Source: Streptomyces sp. NBC_00258 (GTDB lineage: Bacteria > Actinomycetota > Actinomycetes > Streptomycetales > Streptomycetaceae). From it: DNA of 64,000 nt. Shown one piece after another: positions 43,803 to 51,433 of the stretch. The stretch lies in NCBI RefSeq assembly GCF_036182465.1, contig NZ_CP108081.1, positions 6,572,001 through 6,636,000 of the forward strand, written 5' to 3'. The translations under genes and the position numbers were made by a program. The notes beneath the pieces are model-generated. The model made no database searches. It saw nothing but the letters and a program-made list of their open reading frames with translations, and was not told the origin of the DNA. Position 1 is the first letter of the stretch. Each line of letters opens with the position of its first letter.

Positions 43803-44105
43803 GTGTTCACCCCGAAGTACCCGACCCCCGACACCGCACCGCCCCCGGCGGCCAGCACCTCGACCGTCCACACCCCGGTGCCCATCACGTCGGCCCCGGC
43901 CCCGGCCCCGGTCTCCAACCGGCCCACGGTTCAGCTCACCCCCGGCAGCGTGCTGGTCCTCGCCGTGGGTGGCGGTGGCGTGGTGCTCGTCGTCGGCGCG
44001 GTCCTGGTCTCGCTCCTGCTGGCGGTCGCCATCACCGGCGTCTCCGTCGCCGTGGTCTCCGTTGTCCTGCGTCTGCTCGTCAACGATCTACACAAGGCGA
44101 GGTGA
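43803..44105 (+). CDS. SpdB-like small membrane protein
   Basis: 100 residues from the GTG at 43803. The N-terminal ~50 residues are Pro/Thr/Ala-rich, and a long hydrophobic region (52-92) could form one or two membrane helices before a short basic tail. It is typical of the spd cluster in conjugative Streptomyces elements. Confidence 0.65.
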   Translation: MFTPKYPTPDTAPPPAASTSTVHTPVPITSAPAPAPVSNRPTVQLTPGSVLVLAVGGGGVVLVVGAVLVSLLLAVAITGVSVAVVSVVLRLLVNDLHKAR

Positions 44106-44108
44106 GTT

Positions 44109-44651
44109 GTGGAAACCGTGATTGCCGCAGCGTTACCGGCGCTCGGATGGGCCCTTCACAGCGGTCTCCTCGCCCGCCGCCTGGCCACCGCCCGCCGTGA
44201 TCCGTTGACCGGTCTGCACACCCGCGCCGGGTGGACCACCCGCGCCGAACACCTGCTCAACCGGCACACGACCGCGCTCGTCGTCCTGATCGACCTGGAC
44301 GACTTCAAGAGCACCAATGACACCCATGGTCACGCTGCCGGGGACGCGGTTCTCATCGCGACTGCCCGCCGACTGCGTGACTGGTGCGGACACCACGGCA
44401 TCGCTGCCCGCCTCGGGGGAGACGAGTTTGCCGTGATCGTCACCGGCCTCGGCCAGACCCCCGGCATCGCGGCCCTTCGCTCCGCCCTCGCCCGGTCCGT
44501 CCCGCACGCAGGCGACCTGTTGCCGGTCTCCGCCTCGGTCGGCTCCTGCCACCGCAGCGACCTGCCCGTGCCCGTCCTCACTGACGCCCTGTCCGCAGCC
44601 GATGCCGCGATGTACGCGGCCAAGGGACACGGCCGCCGCAACTCTCGCTGA
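44109..44651 (+). CDS. GGDEF-domain (diguanylate cyclase-like) protein in the AICE
   Basis: 180 residues, three bases after the preceding stop. The single domain is a GGDEF: DPLTGLHTRAGW at the start, VVLIDLDDFKSTNDTHGHAAGD as the metal and base region, and the active-site RLGGDEFAV intact. It lacks a sensor domain beyond a short hydrophobic N-terminus. It should make cyclic di-GMP from GTP, a signal that blocks development in Streptomyces through BldD. Codon 9 is TTA (44133-44135), making it another potential bldA target. Confidence 0.88.
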   Translation: METVIAAALPALGWALHSGLLARRLATARRDPLTGLHTRAGWTTRAEHLLNRHTTALVVLIDLDDFKSTNDTHGHAAGDAVLIATARRLRDWCGHHGIAARLGGDEFAVIVTGLGQTPGIAALRSALARSVPHAGDLLPVSASVGSCHRSDLPVPVLTDALSAADAAMYAAKGHGRRNSR

Positions 44652-44745
44652 ACGGCCCCCGGAGCGGCCTCAACCGCCAAGTTTCGTCCGCTCCGGGCGC
44701 CTTCCCACCTTCCAGATTCAACGGACCCGAAAGGGAAGCCCCATC

Positions 44746-44925
44746 ATGCCCGAGCACGACTCGAACCCGCTCGCCTGCCGCGACTGCAAGGGCTTTGCCA
44801 TTGCCGCGGTGACCACCGGAGCCCGTGACCACGACGGTTCCCGCGCCACCCTCCGTGTTGTCTGCCGGACCTGCAAGGGCACCGGCACGACCCGCATCGC
44901 GCGCAGGCAGAAGGTGGGTGCCTGA
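44746..44925 (+). CDS. Small double-CxxC protein
   Basis: 59 residues, with AAAGGGAAG ahead of the ATG. C-x2-C pairs occur in CRDCKG and CRTCKG, plus a C-terminal basic tail. It resembles the 42316 product, so the element carries two small DnaJ-type zinc-ribbon-like proteins. Confidence 0.65.
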   Translation: MPEHDSNPLACRDCKGFAIAAVTTGARDHDGSRATLRVVCRTCKGTGTTRIARRQKVGA

Positions 44926-45125
44926 TGCCGCGCCGCTGGAGCCTCGGAGTCGACCGCATCCTGTCCGACGGACTGGACGGTGACTGTGACCGCAACAAGA
45001 AGACCGCAAAGGCGCACAGCCTGCACGACACCGACCCGGGCGTGAAGCCGTCCCGTCCCGGTGGTTCCTCCGGCCCGTCCAGCTCATCGGCCAACACCTC
45101 GCAGAAGAAGGGGTGGCGCCGGTGA
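44925..45125 (+). CDS. Small hypothetical protein upstream of Rep
   Basis: 66 residues; the ATG overlaps the previous stop (TGATG), and its own stop overlaps the rep start (GTGA). Basic at both ends and Ser-rich in the middle. Translation coupling to rep suggests a regulatory or leader role. No family. Confidence 0.55.
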   Translation: MPRRWSLGVDRILSDGLDGDCDRNKKTAKAHSLHDTDPGVKPSRPGGSSGPSSSSANTSQKKGWRR

Positions 45126-46552
45126 CCGACACCGCCACCTTGGCGGGTCTCGACCCGGCCACCCTCACCGACGTGTTGAGGGTGGCCGGTGCCGATGGCT
45201 TCGACCGCTGGCATGAGCAGATCCGCCGCACCGGCGGCTGCACCGACCCGATCCGCCTCACCGGCGCCACGAAGACGATCGACCCGGCCACCAAGACCGT
45301 CCTGCACTACTACGACACCGACCAGGAGCCGGGCGGCATGCTTCGCATCGCTTGCGGCAACCGCCGCGCCTCGCGCTGCCCGGCCTGCGCCTGGACCTAC
45401 GCGGGCGACACCTATCACCTGATCCGCGCCGGACTCACCGGCGACCCGGCCAAGGGCACCCCGCACACCGTGCGCGATCACCCCCGCGTCTTCGCCACCC
45501 TCACCGCTCCGTCCTTCGGTCCCGTCCACAACCGCCCTGCCAACCGGCCCTGCCGCTGCGGGACTCGTCATGCCGACGATGCGCCGGAACTCGGCACCCC
45601 GCTCGACCCGGGCACCTACGACTACGCGGGCGCGGTGCTATGGAACAACCACGCCTCCGACCTGTGGCGTTACTTCACGATCTACCTCCGCCGCGAGATC
45701 GCCGCTCGTGCCGGCCTCACCCAGAAAGATGCCCGGGAACAGTCGCGGCTGTCGTTCGGGAAGGTCGCGGAGTACCAGAAGCGCGGAGCCGTGCACTTCC
45801 ACGCCGTGATCCGCTTCGACGGACCGGACGGCCCCGACTCCCCGCCCCCGCACTGGGCAACCATCGCGCTACTCACCGACTCGATCCACGCTGCCGCTGC
45901 CCGCGTCGCGGTCGACGTACCCCCGGCCCGATACCAGCCGGACCCCGACCAGCCGGCGCGCGTCCAGCCGGCCCGCACCCTGCGGTGGGGCACACAGCTC
46001 GACGTGCAGCCGATCGGCGCGTTCGGCAACGGCGAAGACCTCACCGAACAGGCCGTTGCCTCCTACGTCGCCAAGTACGCCACCAAAGCCGCCGAGACCA
46101 CCGGCACCGTCGACCGCCGGGTCGGCAACAAGGAGGCCCTCGTCCTCCTCGGCGTGCCCGGCCACCCCCGCCGCTTGATCGAAGCGTGCTTAGACCTGCA
46201 CGCCCTCTACCCGGAACGGAAGCTGCGGGACTGGGCTCACATGCTCGGCTTCCGCGGCCACTTCTCCACCAAGTCCCGCCGCTACTCGACCACCCTCGGT
46301 GCCCTTCGGCAGGTCCGTGCCGACTACCGGGCGGCCCAGCAACGCGCCGCGCTCGGCCTGCCCGACCCTGACGACAACCCGGAGGCGACCACCCTGACCC
46401 TCGCCCACTGGACCTATGCCGGCCACGGCCACACCCCCGGCGAATCCTGGTTCGCAGCCAACATCCGCCGGGACATCCAGCTCAACCGTGAGACCGCACG
46501 CGAAGCCCTTGCCGACTGGGAGGGAGGTGAGCTTGATGGCTCGCAGGACTGA
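45122..46552 (+). CDS. RepSA-type replication initiator
   Basis: 476 residues from the GTG at 45122; AGAAGGGG is upstream, and a GTG at 45113 is possible. Cys-rich N-terminal segments (CRCGTRH and RCPACAW) are followed by the rolling-circle Rep core: a VHFHAVIRFDG metal-binding H-x-H motif, and SYVAKYATKAAE holding the likely nucleophilic Tyr. This is the pSAM2 RepSA-like family, which makes copies of the excised element. Codon 357 is TTA (46190-46192), so bldA may influence replication. The 3' end overlaps the next small gene. Confidence 0.87.
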   Translation: MTDTATLAGLDPATLTDVLRVAGADGFDRWHEQIRRTGGCTDPIRLTGATKTIDPATKTVLHYYDTDQEPGGMLRIACGNRRASRCPACAWTYAGDTYHLIRAGLTGDPAKGTPHTVRDHPRVFATLTAPSFGPVHNRPANRPCRCGTRHADDAPELGTPLDPGTYDYAGAVLWNNHASDLWRYFTIYLRREIAARAGLTQKDAREQSRLSFGKVAEYQKRGAVHFHAVIRFDGPDGPDSPPPHWATIALLTDSIHAAAARVAVDVPPARYQPDPDQPARVQPARTLRWGTQLDVQPIGAFGNGEDLTEQAVASYVAKYATKAAETTGTVDRRVGNKEALVLLGVPGHPRRLIEACLDLHALYPERKLRDWAHMLGFRGHFSTKSRRYSTTLGALRQVRADYRAAQQRAALGLPDPDDNPEATTLTLAHWTYAGHGHTPGESWFAANIRRDIQLNRETAREALADWEGGELDGSQD

Positions 46553-46673
46553 CCAGGACGCGCGCAAGTCCGTGATGACGAAAGACGAGTGGATCGCGAA
46601 GCACCTGCGTCGTGCCCCGGCCCGGGATGACGAATGGGTTCGCCGTTTGCTCGTGCTTCAGGGACGGGTCTAG
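46536..46673 (+). CDS. Small protein between Rep and recombinase
   Basis: 45 residues; GGGAGGTGAG precedes the ATG at 46536, and the gene overlaps the end of rep by 17 bases. Highly charged, with a Trp-containing helix. Its position just before the serine recombinase suggests a recombination directionality or accessory factor, but it lacks the motifs of known excisionases. The recombinase start lies two bases after its stop. Confidence 0.5.
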   Translation: MARRTDQDARKSVMTKDEWIAKHLRRAPARDDEWVRRLLVLQGRV

Positions 46674-46675
46674 CC

Positions 46676-48097
46676 ATGGTCCTCAAGGTCGCCGTATATA
46701 CGCGGATCTCCAGGGATGACGAGGGCGATGGGCTCGGCGTTGCACGCCAACGTGAGGACTGTGAACGGCTCGCAGAGTTGCGCGGCTGGGACGTCGCGAG
46801 GGTGTACGAGGACAACGATGTGTCCGCGTTCAAACGGAACGTCCGGCGGCCTGAGTTCGAGTTGGTCTTGAGTGACTTGGCGGATGGGCTGATTGACGGA
46901 GTCGTCGCGTACGACCTCGATCGGCTCGCCCGCCAGCCGAGAGACCTTGAGCGGCTCATCGACCTCTACGACGAACGCAAGCGGCGGATGTTCGCGACCG
47001 TCACCAATGACGTGAACCTCTCGACGGCCGATGGGCGCACGATGGCCCGCGTCATGGTGGCGTTCGCCAACAAGTCTTCGCATGACGCCTCGCGCCGGAT
47101 TCAGCGCAAGCACCTGGAGTTGGCCCGGCAGGGCAAGTCGAGCGGTGGTCCTGCGCCGTACGGCTGGCTGAAGGGTGGGCGGAAGGTCGACCTCGAAGCC
47201 GCTGAGCACATCCGTGCGGCCCAGAGACAACTGCTGGCCGGCGTACGCATTGGGACCATCCGTACTGACTGGCAGCGGAGAGGGCTTGGGCATCCGCGTC
47301 AGGGAACTAAGCGGACTGCTCATCACCACCTCGAACACATGCTGACCAATCCGCGGCTGTGCGGATACCGCACCTACCGCGGAGAGATCCTCCTCGACGA
47401 TGAGGGTCAGCCGGTGATCGGTGAATGGGAGGTGATCAACACCGTTGAAGAATGGGAAGCGGTCTGTGCCGTCGTTGTTGAGCGCAAGCAGAAAGATCCT
47501 TCTCGGTCGTTCGCACGCAAGTACCTGTTGTCAGGCATTGCGCGTTGCGGACTGTGCCACACCAAGATCCGGGGTCAGGTCAACAAACGTTGGAAGCCTG
47601 GTTCGAAAGCCGCCACGTTCACGTACCAGTGCTCAGTGGTGAACGGGGGATGCGGGCAGGTGGGACGTGTCGGTGATCCTGTCGACGAGTTCATCATCGG
47701 CCTGGTTCTCGCGGAGCAGCGGCAGAAGGCTGCCGGCAGTGCCGTGGACCCGGTTGAGCAGTGGCCGAAGCTGTCCGAGCTGGCTGCCGTTGAGGCCGAC
47801 GTTGCGGAGCTGACCCGAGCAGCGAGGGACCAGAGGATCACGGTCTCGACCTTGCTTCAGCTCCTGCCTGACCTGGAGCGGCGACGGGATGAGTTGAAGC
47901 TCGAACGTGGGCGGTTCAACAAGGAGCGGCAACAGACCGAATCGCTGAGCGCGGACATCGGCGAGGACTTCCGGTCTCTTCCCATCGAGCGTCAGCAAGC
48001 GTTGATCTTGCACAGTCTGTCGGCCGTGCTGATCCATCCGGCAGGGCGGGGGAAGCGCAAGTTCGACCCGAGCTTGATCGAGCCGGTGTGGCACTGA
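46676..48097 (+). CDS. Large serine recombinase (integrase)
   Basis: 473 residues. The N-terminal resolvase domain has the catalytic Ser 12 in YTRISRDDEG, and a later DRLARQPRDLERL arginine region. A recombinase domain and a zinc beta-ribbon follow (CGLCHTKIRG, then a second Cys pair in CSVVNGGCG). A coiled-coil-like segment lies near 400-440. Large serine integrases cut at a short core in attB and attP and need no high-energy cofactor. The gene is at the right edge of the element, 113 bases from the att core in the host gene, as usual. Confidence 0.93.
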   Translation: MVLKVAVYTRISRDDEGDGLGVARQREDCERLAELRGWDVARVYEDNDVSAFKRNVRRPEFELVLSDLADGLIDGVVAYDLDRLARQPRDLERLIDLYDERKRRMFATVTNDVNLSTADGRTMARVMVAFANKSSHDASRRIQRKHLELARQGKSSGGPAPYGWLKGGRKVDLEAAEHIRAAQRQLLAGVRIGTIRTDWQRRGLGHPRQGTKRTAHHHLEHMLTNPRLCGYRTYRGEILLDDEGQPVIGEWEVINTVEEWEAVCAVVVERKQKDPSRSFARKYLLSGIARCGLCHTKIRGQVNKRWKPGSKAATFTYQCSVVNGGCGQVGRVGDPVDEFIIGLVLAEQRQKAAGSAVDPVEQWPKLSELAAVEADVAELTRAARDQRITVSTLLQLLPDLERRRDELKLERGRFNKERQQTESLSADIGEDFRSLPIERQQALILHSLSAVLIHPAGRGKRKFDPSLIEPVWH

Positions 48098-48121
48098 CTG
48101 ACTCGCAAAGCTCTACATGGG

Positions 48122-48147
48122 GCCCTCGGCTGATCGAAGCTGAGGGC
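48122..48147 (+). terminator. Terminator-like hairpin after recombinase
   Basis: A 10-bp stem, GCCCTCGGCT/AGCTGAGGGC (one G-U pair), with a 6-base loop, 24 bases after the recombinase stop. No T-run follows. Confidence 0.5.
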
Positions 48148-48209
48148 TCCATTGCGTTGACCTGCGGCGATGGCTCGTCGGCAACGACCCTCATTTGGTC
48201 AACGACGCC

Positions 48210-48263
48210 TGGAGTGTGGAGCCGCCTGTGGTGAAGAGGGCCGGGCAGGTTCTCGACGCGTAG
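48210..48263 (+). pseudogene. Displaced native 3' end of the phosphoribosyltransferase gene
   Basis: Seventeen codons and a TAG, reading WSVEPPVVKRAGQVLDA. They continue in frame from codon 148 of the host gene at 36932 if the element is removed, and the first eight bases are the repeated core TGGAGTGT. A strong terminator follows 60 bases later. This fixes the insertion site and orientation. Confidence 0.88.
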
Positions 48264-48323
48264 CGCTCCGCTGGGGCGTCCGTTTTTGGCTGCGGCGTTG
48301 TTGTGGCTGGTCGCGCAGTTCCC

Positions 48324-48350
48324 CGCGCCCCTTACGGGGCGCGTTTTTTT
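48324..48350 (+). terminator. Rho-independent terminator
   Basis: A perfect 8-bp stem, CGCGCCCC/GGGGCGCG, with TTAC loop, followed by seven T. It was presumably the terminator of the dcd-phosphoribosyltransferase transcript before the element inserted. Confidence 0.9.
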
Positions 48351-48373
48351 GTGCGGTTTTCATGCCGTTAAAA

Positions 48374-48430
48374 AAACGCTTGCGTTTCGCTAGTGACCCC
48401 CGTAGCGTTCGTGTACGAAACCGTTTCGTA
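48374..48430. promoter_or_regulatory. Operator-like palindromes upstream of membrane protein gene
   Basis: TACGAAA-CCG-TTTCGTA (48414-48430) is a perfect 7-base inverted repeat typical of TetR-family operators, 23 bases before the start. A second palindrome, AAACGC-TT-GCGTTT, lies at 48374-48387. Confidence 0.6.
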
Positions 48431-48453
48431 TCGATTGAGGGGAGGGCCGGGTC

Positions 48454-49428
48454 ATGGTGGTCAGCAGTCCGGTGGTTCTCGCCCTCGCGCTCTCCCTGGT
48501 CTCCGCGTTCTGTTACGCGGCGGCCGCCGTGGTTCAGGAGCGGACCGCGGCCGGTACGGCTGATCTGCGGGGCACGCTCGCCCGCGGCTCGTGGTGGGGG
48601 GCCGTCGGGCTCAATGCCTCCGGCGCGCTGCTGCATGTCGTCGCGCTGCGGTACGGGCCGCTGACCCTCGTGCAGCCGCTCGGTGCGCTGACCCTCGTCG
48701 TTGCGGTGCCCCTCGGCTCGCTGGTCGCCCGGCGGCGGACCTCGGGTACGCAGTGGCGCGGTATGGCTCTCACTCTTGTCGGGCTGACCGCGTTGCTCGT
48801 CGCCACCGCGGCCGGTCGCGCGCCGGACGACACCCTGGGGACCGGTGAGGTGCTCGGGGTCGCGCTCGCCGCCTTCGTCGGCATCGCGGTGCTCGTTCGC
48901 TCAGCCTCCGGCAGATCCGCCCTCGGCGGTCTCGCCTTCGCGGCGGCCTCCGGTATCGCCTCCGGGGTCGGCTCCACGCTGGCGCAGAAGCTCGCCGTCG
49001 GGCCGACGCTGTCCTGGAGCGTGGCGGTGGTCGCGGTTCTCACCGTCGCGTTCGCCTCGGGCGGGCTGCTGCTCTCCCAGAAGGCGTACCGCAGTGGCCT
49101 CGGCGGTCCGCTGGCCCTGCTCACCCTCGTCAACCCGGTCACCGCGTCCGTCATCGGCATCGGCCTGCTCGGTGAGGGCTTCCGGTACGGCACGACGGGC
49201 ACCCTGATCGCCCTCGCCGGTGCGGTGGCGGCTGCCCGGGGCGTGATTCTTCTCAGCCGTCCCCAGTCCCACCAGGACCGTCCCGGCCGGCGTGCCGTAC
49301 CGGAAGCCCTCGCCCACGGCCGGCCGCGCCTGCCGCGCCCCGTCCGGCTCCTCCGCGCCGGCCTCCCGTCCGCCGCACGGGTACGCCCCGTCACCGTCGA
49401 ACTCACCGGCACGAGCCGGACCGTCTGA
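48454..49428 (+). CDS. DMT/EamA-like membrane transporter
   Basis: 324 residues, GGGGAGGG ahead of the ATG. Nine or ten hydrophobic helices in two similar halves, with LTLVQPLGALTLVVAVPLGSL and LLTLVNPVTASVIGIGLLGEG as the matching conserved segments, fit the drug/metabolite transporter superfamily. The last ~50 residues are a Pro/Arg-rich cytoplasmic tail. The substrate is unknown. A perfect palindrome just upstream suggests TetR-type control. It probably forms an operon with the next gene, 17 bp away. Confidence 0.82.
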   Translation: MVVSSPVVLALALSLVSAFCYAAAAVVQERTAAGTADLRGTLARGSWWGAVGLNASGALLHVVALRYGPLTLVQPLGALTLVVAVPLGSLVARRRTSGTQWRGMALTLVGLTALLVATAAGRAPDDTLGTGEVLGVALAAFVGIAVLVRSASGRSALGGLAFAAASGIASGVGSTLAQKLAVGPTLSWSVAVVAVLTVAFASGGLLLSQKAYRSGLGGPLALLTLVNPVTASVIGIGLLGEGFRYGTTGTLIALAGAVAAARGVILLSRPQSHQDRPGRRAVPEALAHGRPRLPRPVRLLRAGLPSAARVRPVTVELTGTSRTV

Positions 49429-49445
49429 GAAGGAGAACACCACAC

Positions 49446-50189
49446 ATGACGACAGCCTTGACCTCCGTCTCCGCCTCGACCATGGCGGCGCCTCTTCCGC
49501 TGCGGCCCCACACCACCGTGCGCGCCGCGGGACTCGTGGACGTACCGGCCGTGGCACGCCTGATCGCCCCGACCGACACCGGAGCCGTCCCGCGGCACCC
49601 GGACGCCGCCCCGGTCGACTGGGACCGGGCCCGCCGTGCCATGCGGCTGATGCTGGCCCACCATGCCCTGGAGGACGGTCAGGTGTGGGTGGCCGAGCGT
49701 GAGGACGGCACGCTTCTCGCGGCCGCCGTCTGGCTGCCTCCCAGCTCCGGTGCCGAGCCGCCCGACCAGCGCTTCAGCGGCCTGCTCTCGCGTGAGCTCG
49801 CCCTCGGCCCGCAGGACCGCCCGTTCCAGTCGGCCGGCCTGAAGAAGGCGGGGCCCGACGGGGCCCACTGGAAGCCCGACGAGTCGCACTGGAAGGTGGC
49901 CGTCGTCGGTGCGCTGGACGACACCAGCGCCTGGGACCACACCGTGGCCGCCGACCTGCTGGCACCGGGGCTGCGTGCCGTCGACGAGGAGGGCGGCACC
50001 GCCGTCGCGGTCACGCTCTCCGCCCGTCACGGGGACCAGTTGCGGCCCCTCGGGTTCCGTCGGCCGCGCGCGGTCTGCCTCACGCCCGGCGGGAGCGTGT
50101 GGCTGACTACTCGTCAACCTCAGGGCACAGCACGGGAATCCGCTGTACGAGATTGTTTCCGAAGCCTCCCCGGTTCCAGGGCTGCGTGA
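49446..50189 (+). CDS. GNAT-like acetyltransferase
   Basis: 247 residues, with AGAAGGAGAA before the ATG. The layout fits distant GNAT proteins: VRAAGLVDVPAVARLIAP at the start, VWVAEREDGTLLAAAVWL as a central strand pair, and WKVAVVGALDD followed by an acetyl-CoA region lacking the strict R/Q-x-x-G-x-G/A. The C-terminal 27 codons overlap the end of the convergent oxidase gene by 83 bp, so its transcript is antisense to that gene there. Confidence 0.65.
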   Translation: MTTALTSVSASTMAAPLPLRPHTTVRAAGLVDVPAVARLIAPTDTGAVPRHPDAAPVDWDRARRAMRLMLAHHALEDGQVWVAEREDGTLLAAAVWLPPSSGAEPPDQRFSGLLSRELALGPQDRPFQSAGLKKAGPDGAHWKPDESHWKVAVVGALDDTSAWDHTVAADLLAPGLRAVDEEGGTAVAVTLSARHGDQLRPLGFRRPRAVCLTPGGSVWLTTRQPQGTARESAVRDCFRSLPGSRAA

Positions 50190-51276
50190 CCGGCTGGGTG
50201 TTGCCCGCGGCATCCGTGGCCCGGGCCGTCAGGACATGGGTGCCGGGAGTCGCCGTCCAGGGCGCCTGCCAGTGGCGCCAGGACCAGGCATGGCCCGGGC
50301 GGCCGTCCGGCGGGTCGAGTTCCGCCTCCTGCCAGGAGCCGCCGTCGTCCGTGCTGACCTCGACCTTCGTCACCGGGGCGTGGCCCGACCAGGCGCGGCC
50401 CTCCAGCCGCAGTGGACCGGGGCGTACGACCCTCGTGCGGGACATGAAGTCCGGGAAGCCGGGCGGGACCATCAGCGCGCGCGGCGCGATGCGGGTGACC
50501 GGGTCGCCGGGCTCGTCGGGAGACTGGCGGAAGCGGTAGGCCACCGACTGCTGGAAGCCGGTGAACGGGGTGTCGGTGAGCGTGATGTCCCGCAGCCACT
50601 TCACATGCGCCATGCCGTACCAGCCGGGGGCCACCAGACGCAGCGGATACCCGTGCTGCGGTGGCAGCGGGGCGCCGTTCATCTCGTACGCCACCAGGAC
50701 CTCCCGGTCGGCGGCCGTGGCGTCCGCGAGCGTCAGGCTGCGGCGGTAGTCCTGCTCGACGCCGCGTTCCACGCCGTGGTCGGCTCCCGTGAAGACCGCC
50801 TCGACGGCGTCCGGCTCCACTCCGGCCTCGGCGAGCAGCGTCCGCAGGGGTACGCCGGTCCAGTCGGCCGTGCCGACCGCCTCGACCAGCCAGGGCTGGC
50901 TCACGGGGCGCGGGGTGAGGCGGGCCCGTCCGTTGCCCGCGCACTCCATGGTCACTCGGTGGGTGACGGGCGGGAGTGAGTACAGGGCGGACAGGTCCAG
51001 GACCAGGGGCTCCCGGACCAGGCCGCCCACCGTCAGCGTCCAGGTGTCGGCCTCGGCGGGCGGAACGTACGGGATGTCGTAGTGGACCAGTACGTAGTGC
51101 AGGCCGGGTGGGGTCACGTCGTGGCGCAGGGTCTCCAGGAGCAGGCCGTGGTTGCGGGCCGCGAGGGCCAGCTCCTCGTGGCTGATGTCCTCGTCGGGTC
51201 CGGCCACGCGGCCCGGTGTGCTGACGCCGGCCAGTGAGCCGTTCCGGAAAGTACGTCCGTCCGTGACGCCGTCCAT
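50107..51276 (-). CDS. Sulfite oxidase-like molybdopterin enzyme
   Basis: 389 residues from the ATG at 51276, with AGGAGG upstream. The molybdopterin-binding domain shows VTMECAGNGR, whose Cys is the molybdenum ligand, then GGVEPDAVEAVF-like and HGYPLRLVAPGWYG segments typical of the family. The C-terminal Ig-like dimerisation domain contains KVEVSTDDGGSW and ends in a WNRGGFGNN motif. No signal peptide is visible, so the location may be cytoplasmic. The family oxidises sulfite or related sulfur compounds. It is divergent from a FAD-linked oxidase, with 157 bp between. Confidence 0.88.
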   Translation of the reverse strand: MDGVTDGRTFRNGSLAGVSTPGRVAGPDEDISHEELALAARNHGLLLETLRHDVTPPGLHYVLVHYDIPYVPPAEADTWTLTVGGLVREPLVLDLSALYSLPPVTHRVTMECAGNGRARLTPRPVSQPWLVEAVGTADWTGVPLRTLLAEAGVEPDAVEAVFTGADHGVERGVEQDYRRSLTLADATAADREVLVAYEMNGAPLPPQHGYPLRLVAPGWYGMAHVKWLRDITLTDTPFTGFQQSVAYRFRQSPDEPGDPVTRIAPRALMVPPGFPDFMSRTRVVRPGPLRLEGRAWSGHAPVTKVEVSTDDGGSWQEAELDPPDGRPGHAWSWRHWQAPWTATPGTHVLTARATDAAGNTQPVTQPWNRGGFGNNLVQRIPVLCPEVDE

Positions 51277-51433
51277 GGCTCCATCGTCCTCCTGTAGCCC
51301 GGCCCGGGCACCCCGCTCGCGATTGCCAGTCCCGTCGAGCGGCGAGACCCTGAACATATCGGCCCTGGGGCGGATGAAACGTGCGATCGCGGACGGACCG
51401 TACCTACCGGGCCTCGCGAGGAGAGCGATCGTC
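51277..51433. promoter_or_regulatory. Divergent promoter region, oxidase genes
   Basis: 157 bases between the sulfite oxidase-like and FAD oxidase starts. GAGGAGAG before 51434 is the ribosome site. No clear hexamers. Confidence 0.35.

Larger units (their letters stand above)
36933..48217 (+). mobile_element. AICE-type integrative conjugative element in a phosphoribosyltransferase gene
   Basis: About 11.3 kb between two TGGAGTGT cores. It carries the AICE gene set: XRE-TPR regulator, FtsK/Tra translocase, small Spd-like proteins, RepSA-type initiator and, at the right end, a large serine recombinase. Insertion is in the coding sequence of the host gene. The native 3' end (17 codons plus stop) and its terminator lie just beyond the right junction. 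Structured noncoding DNA at 38.4-38.8 kb may hold a transfer or replication locus. Confidence 0.88.
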
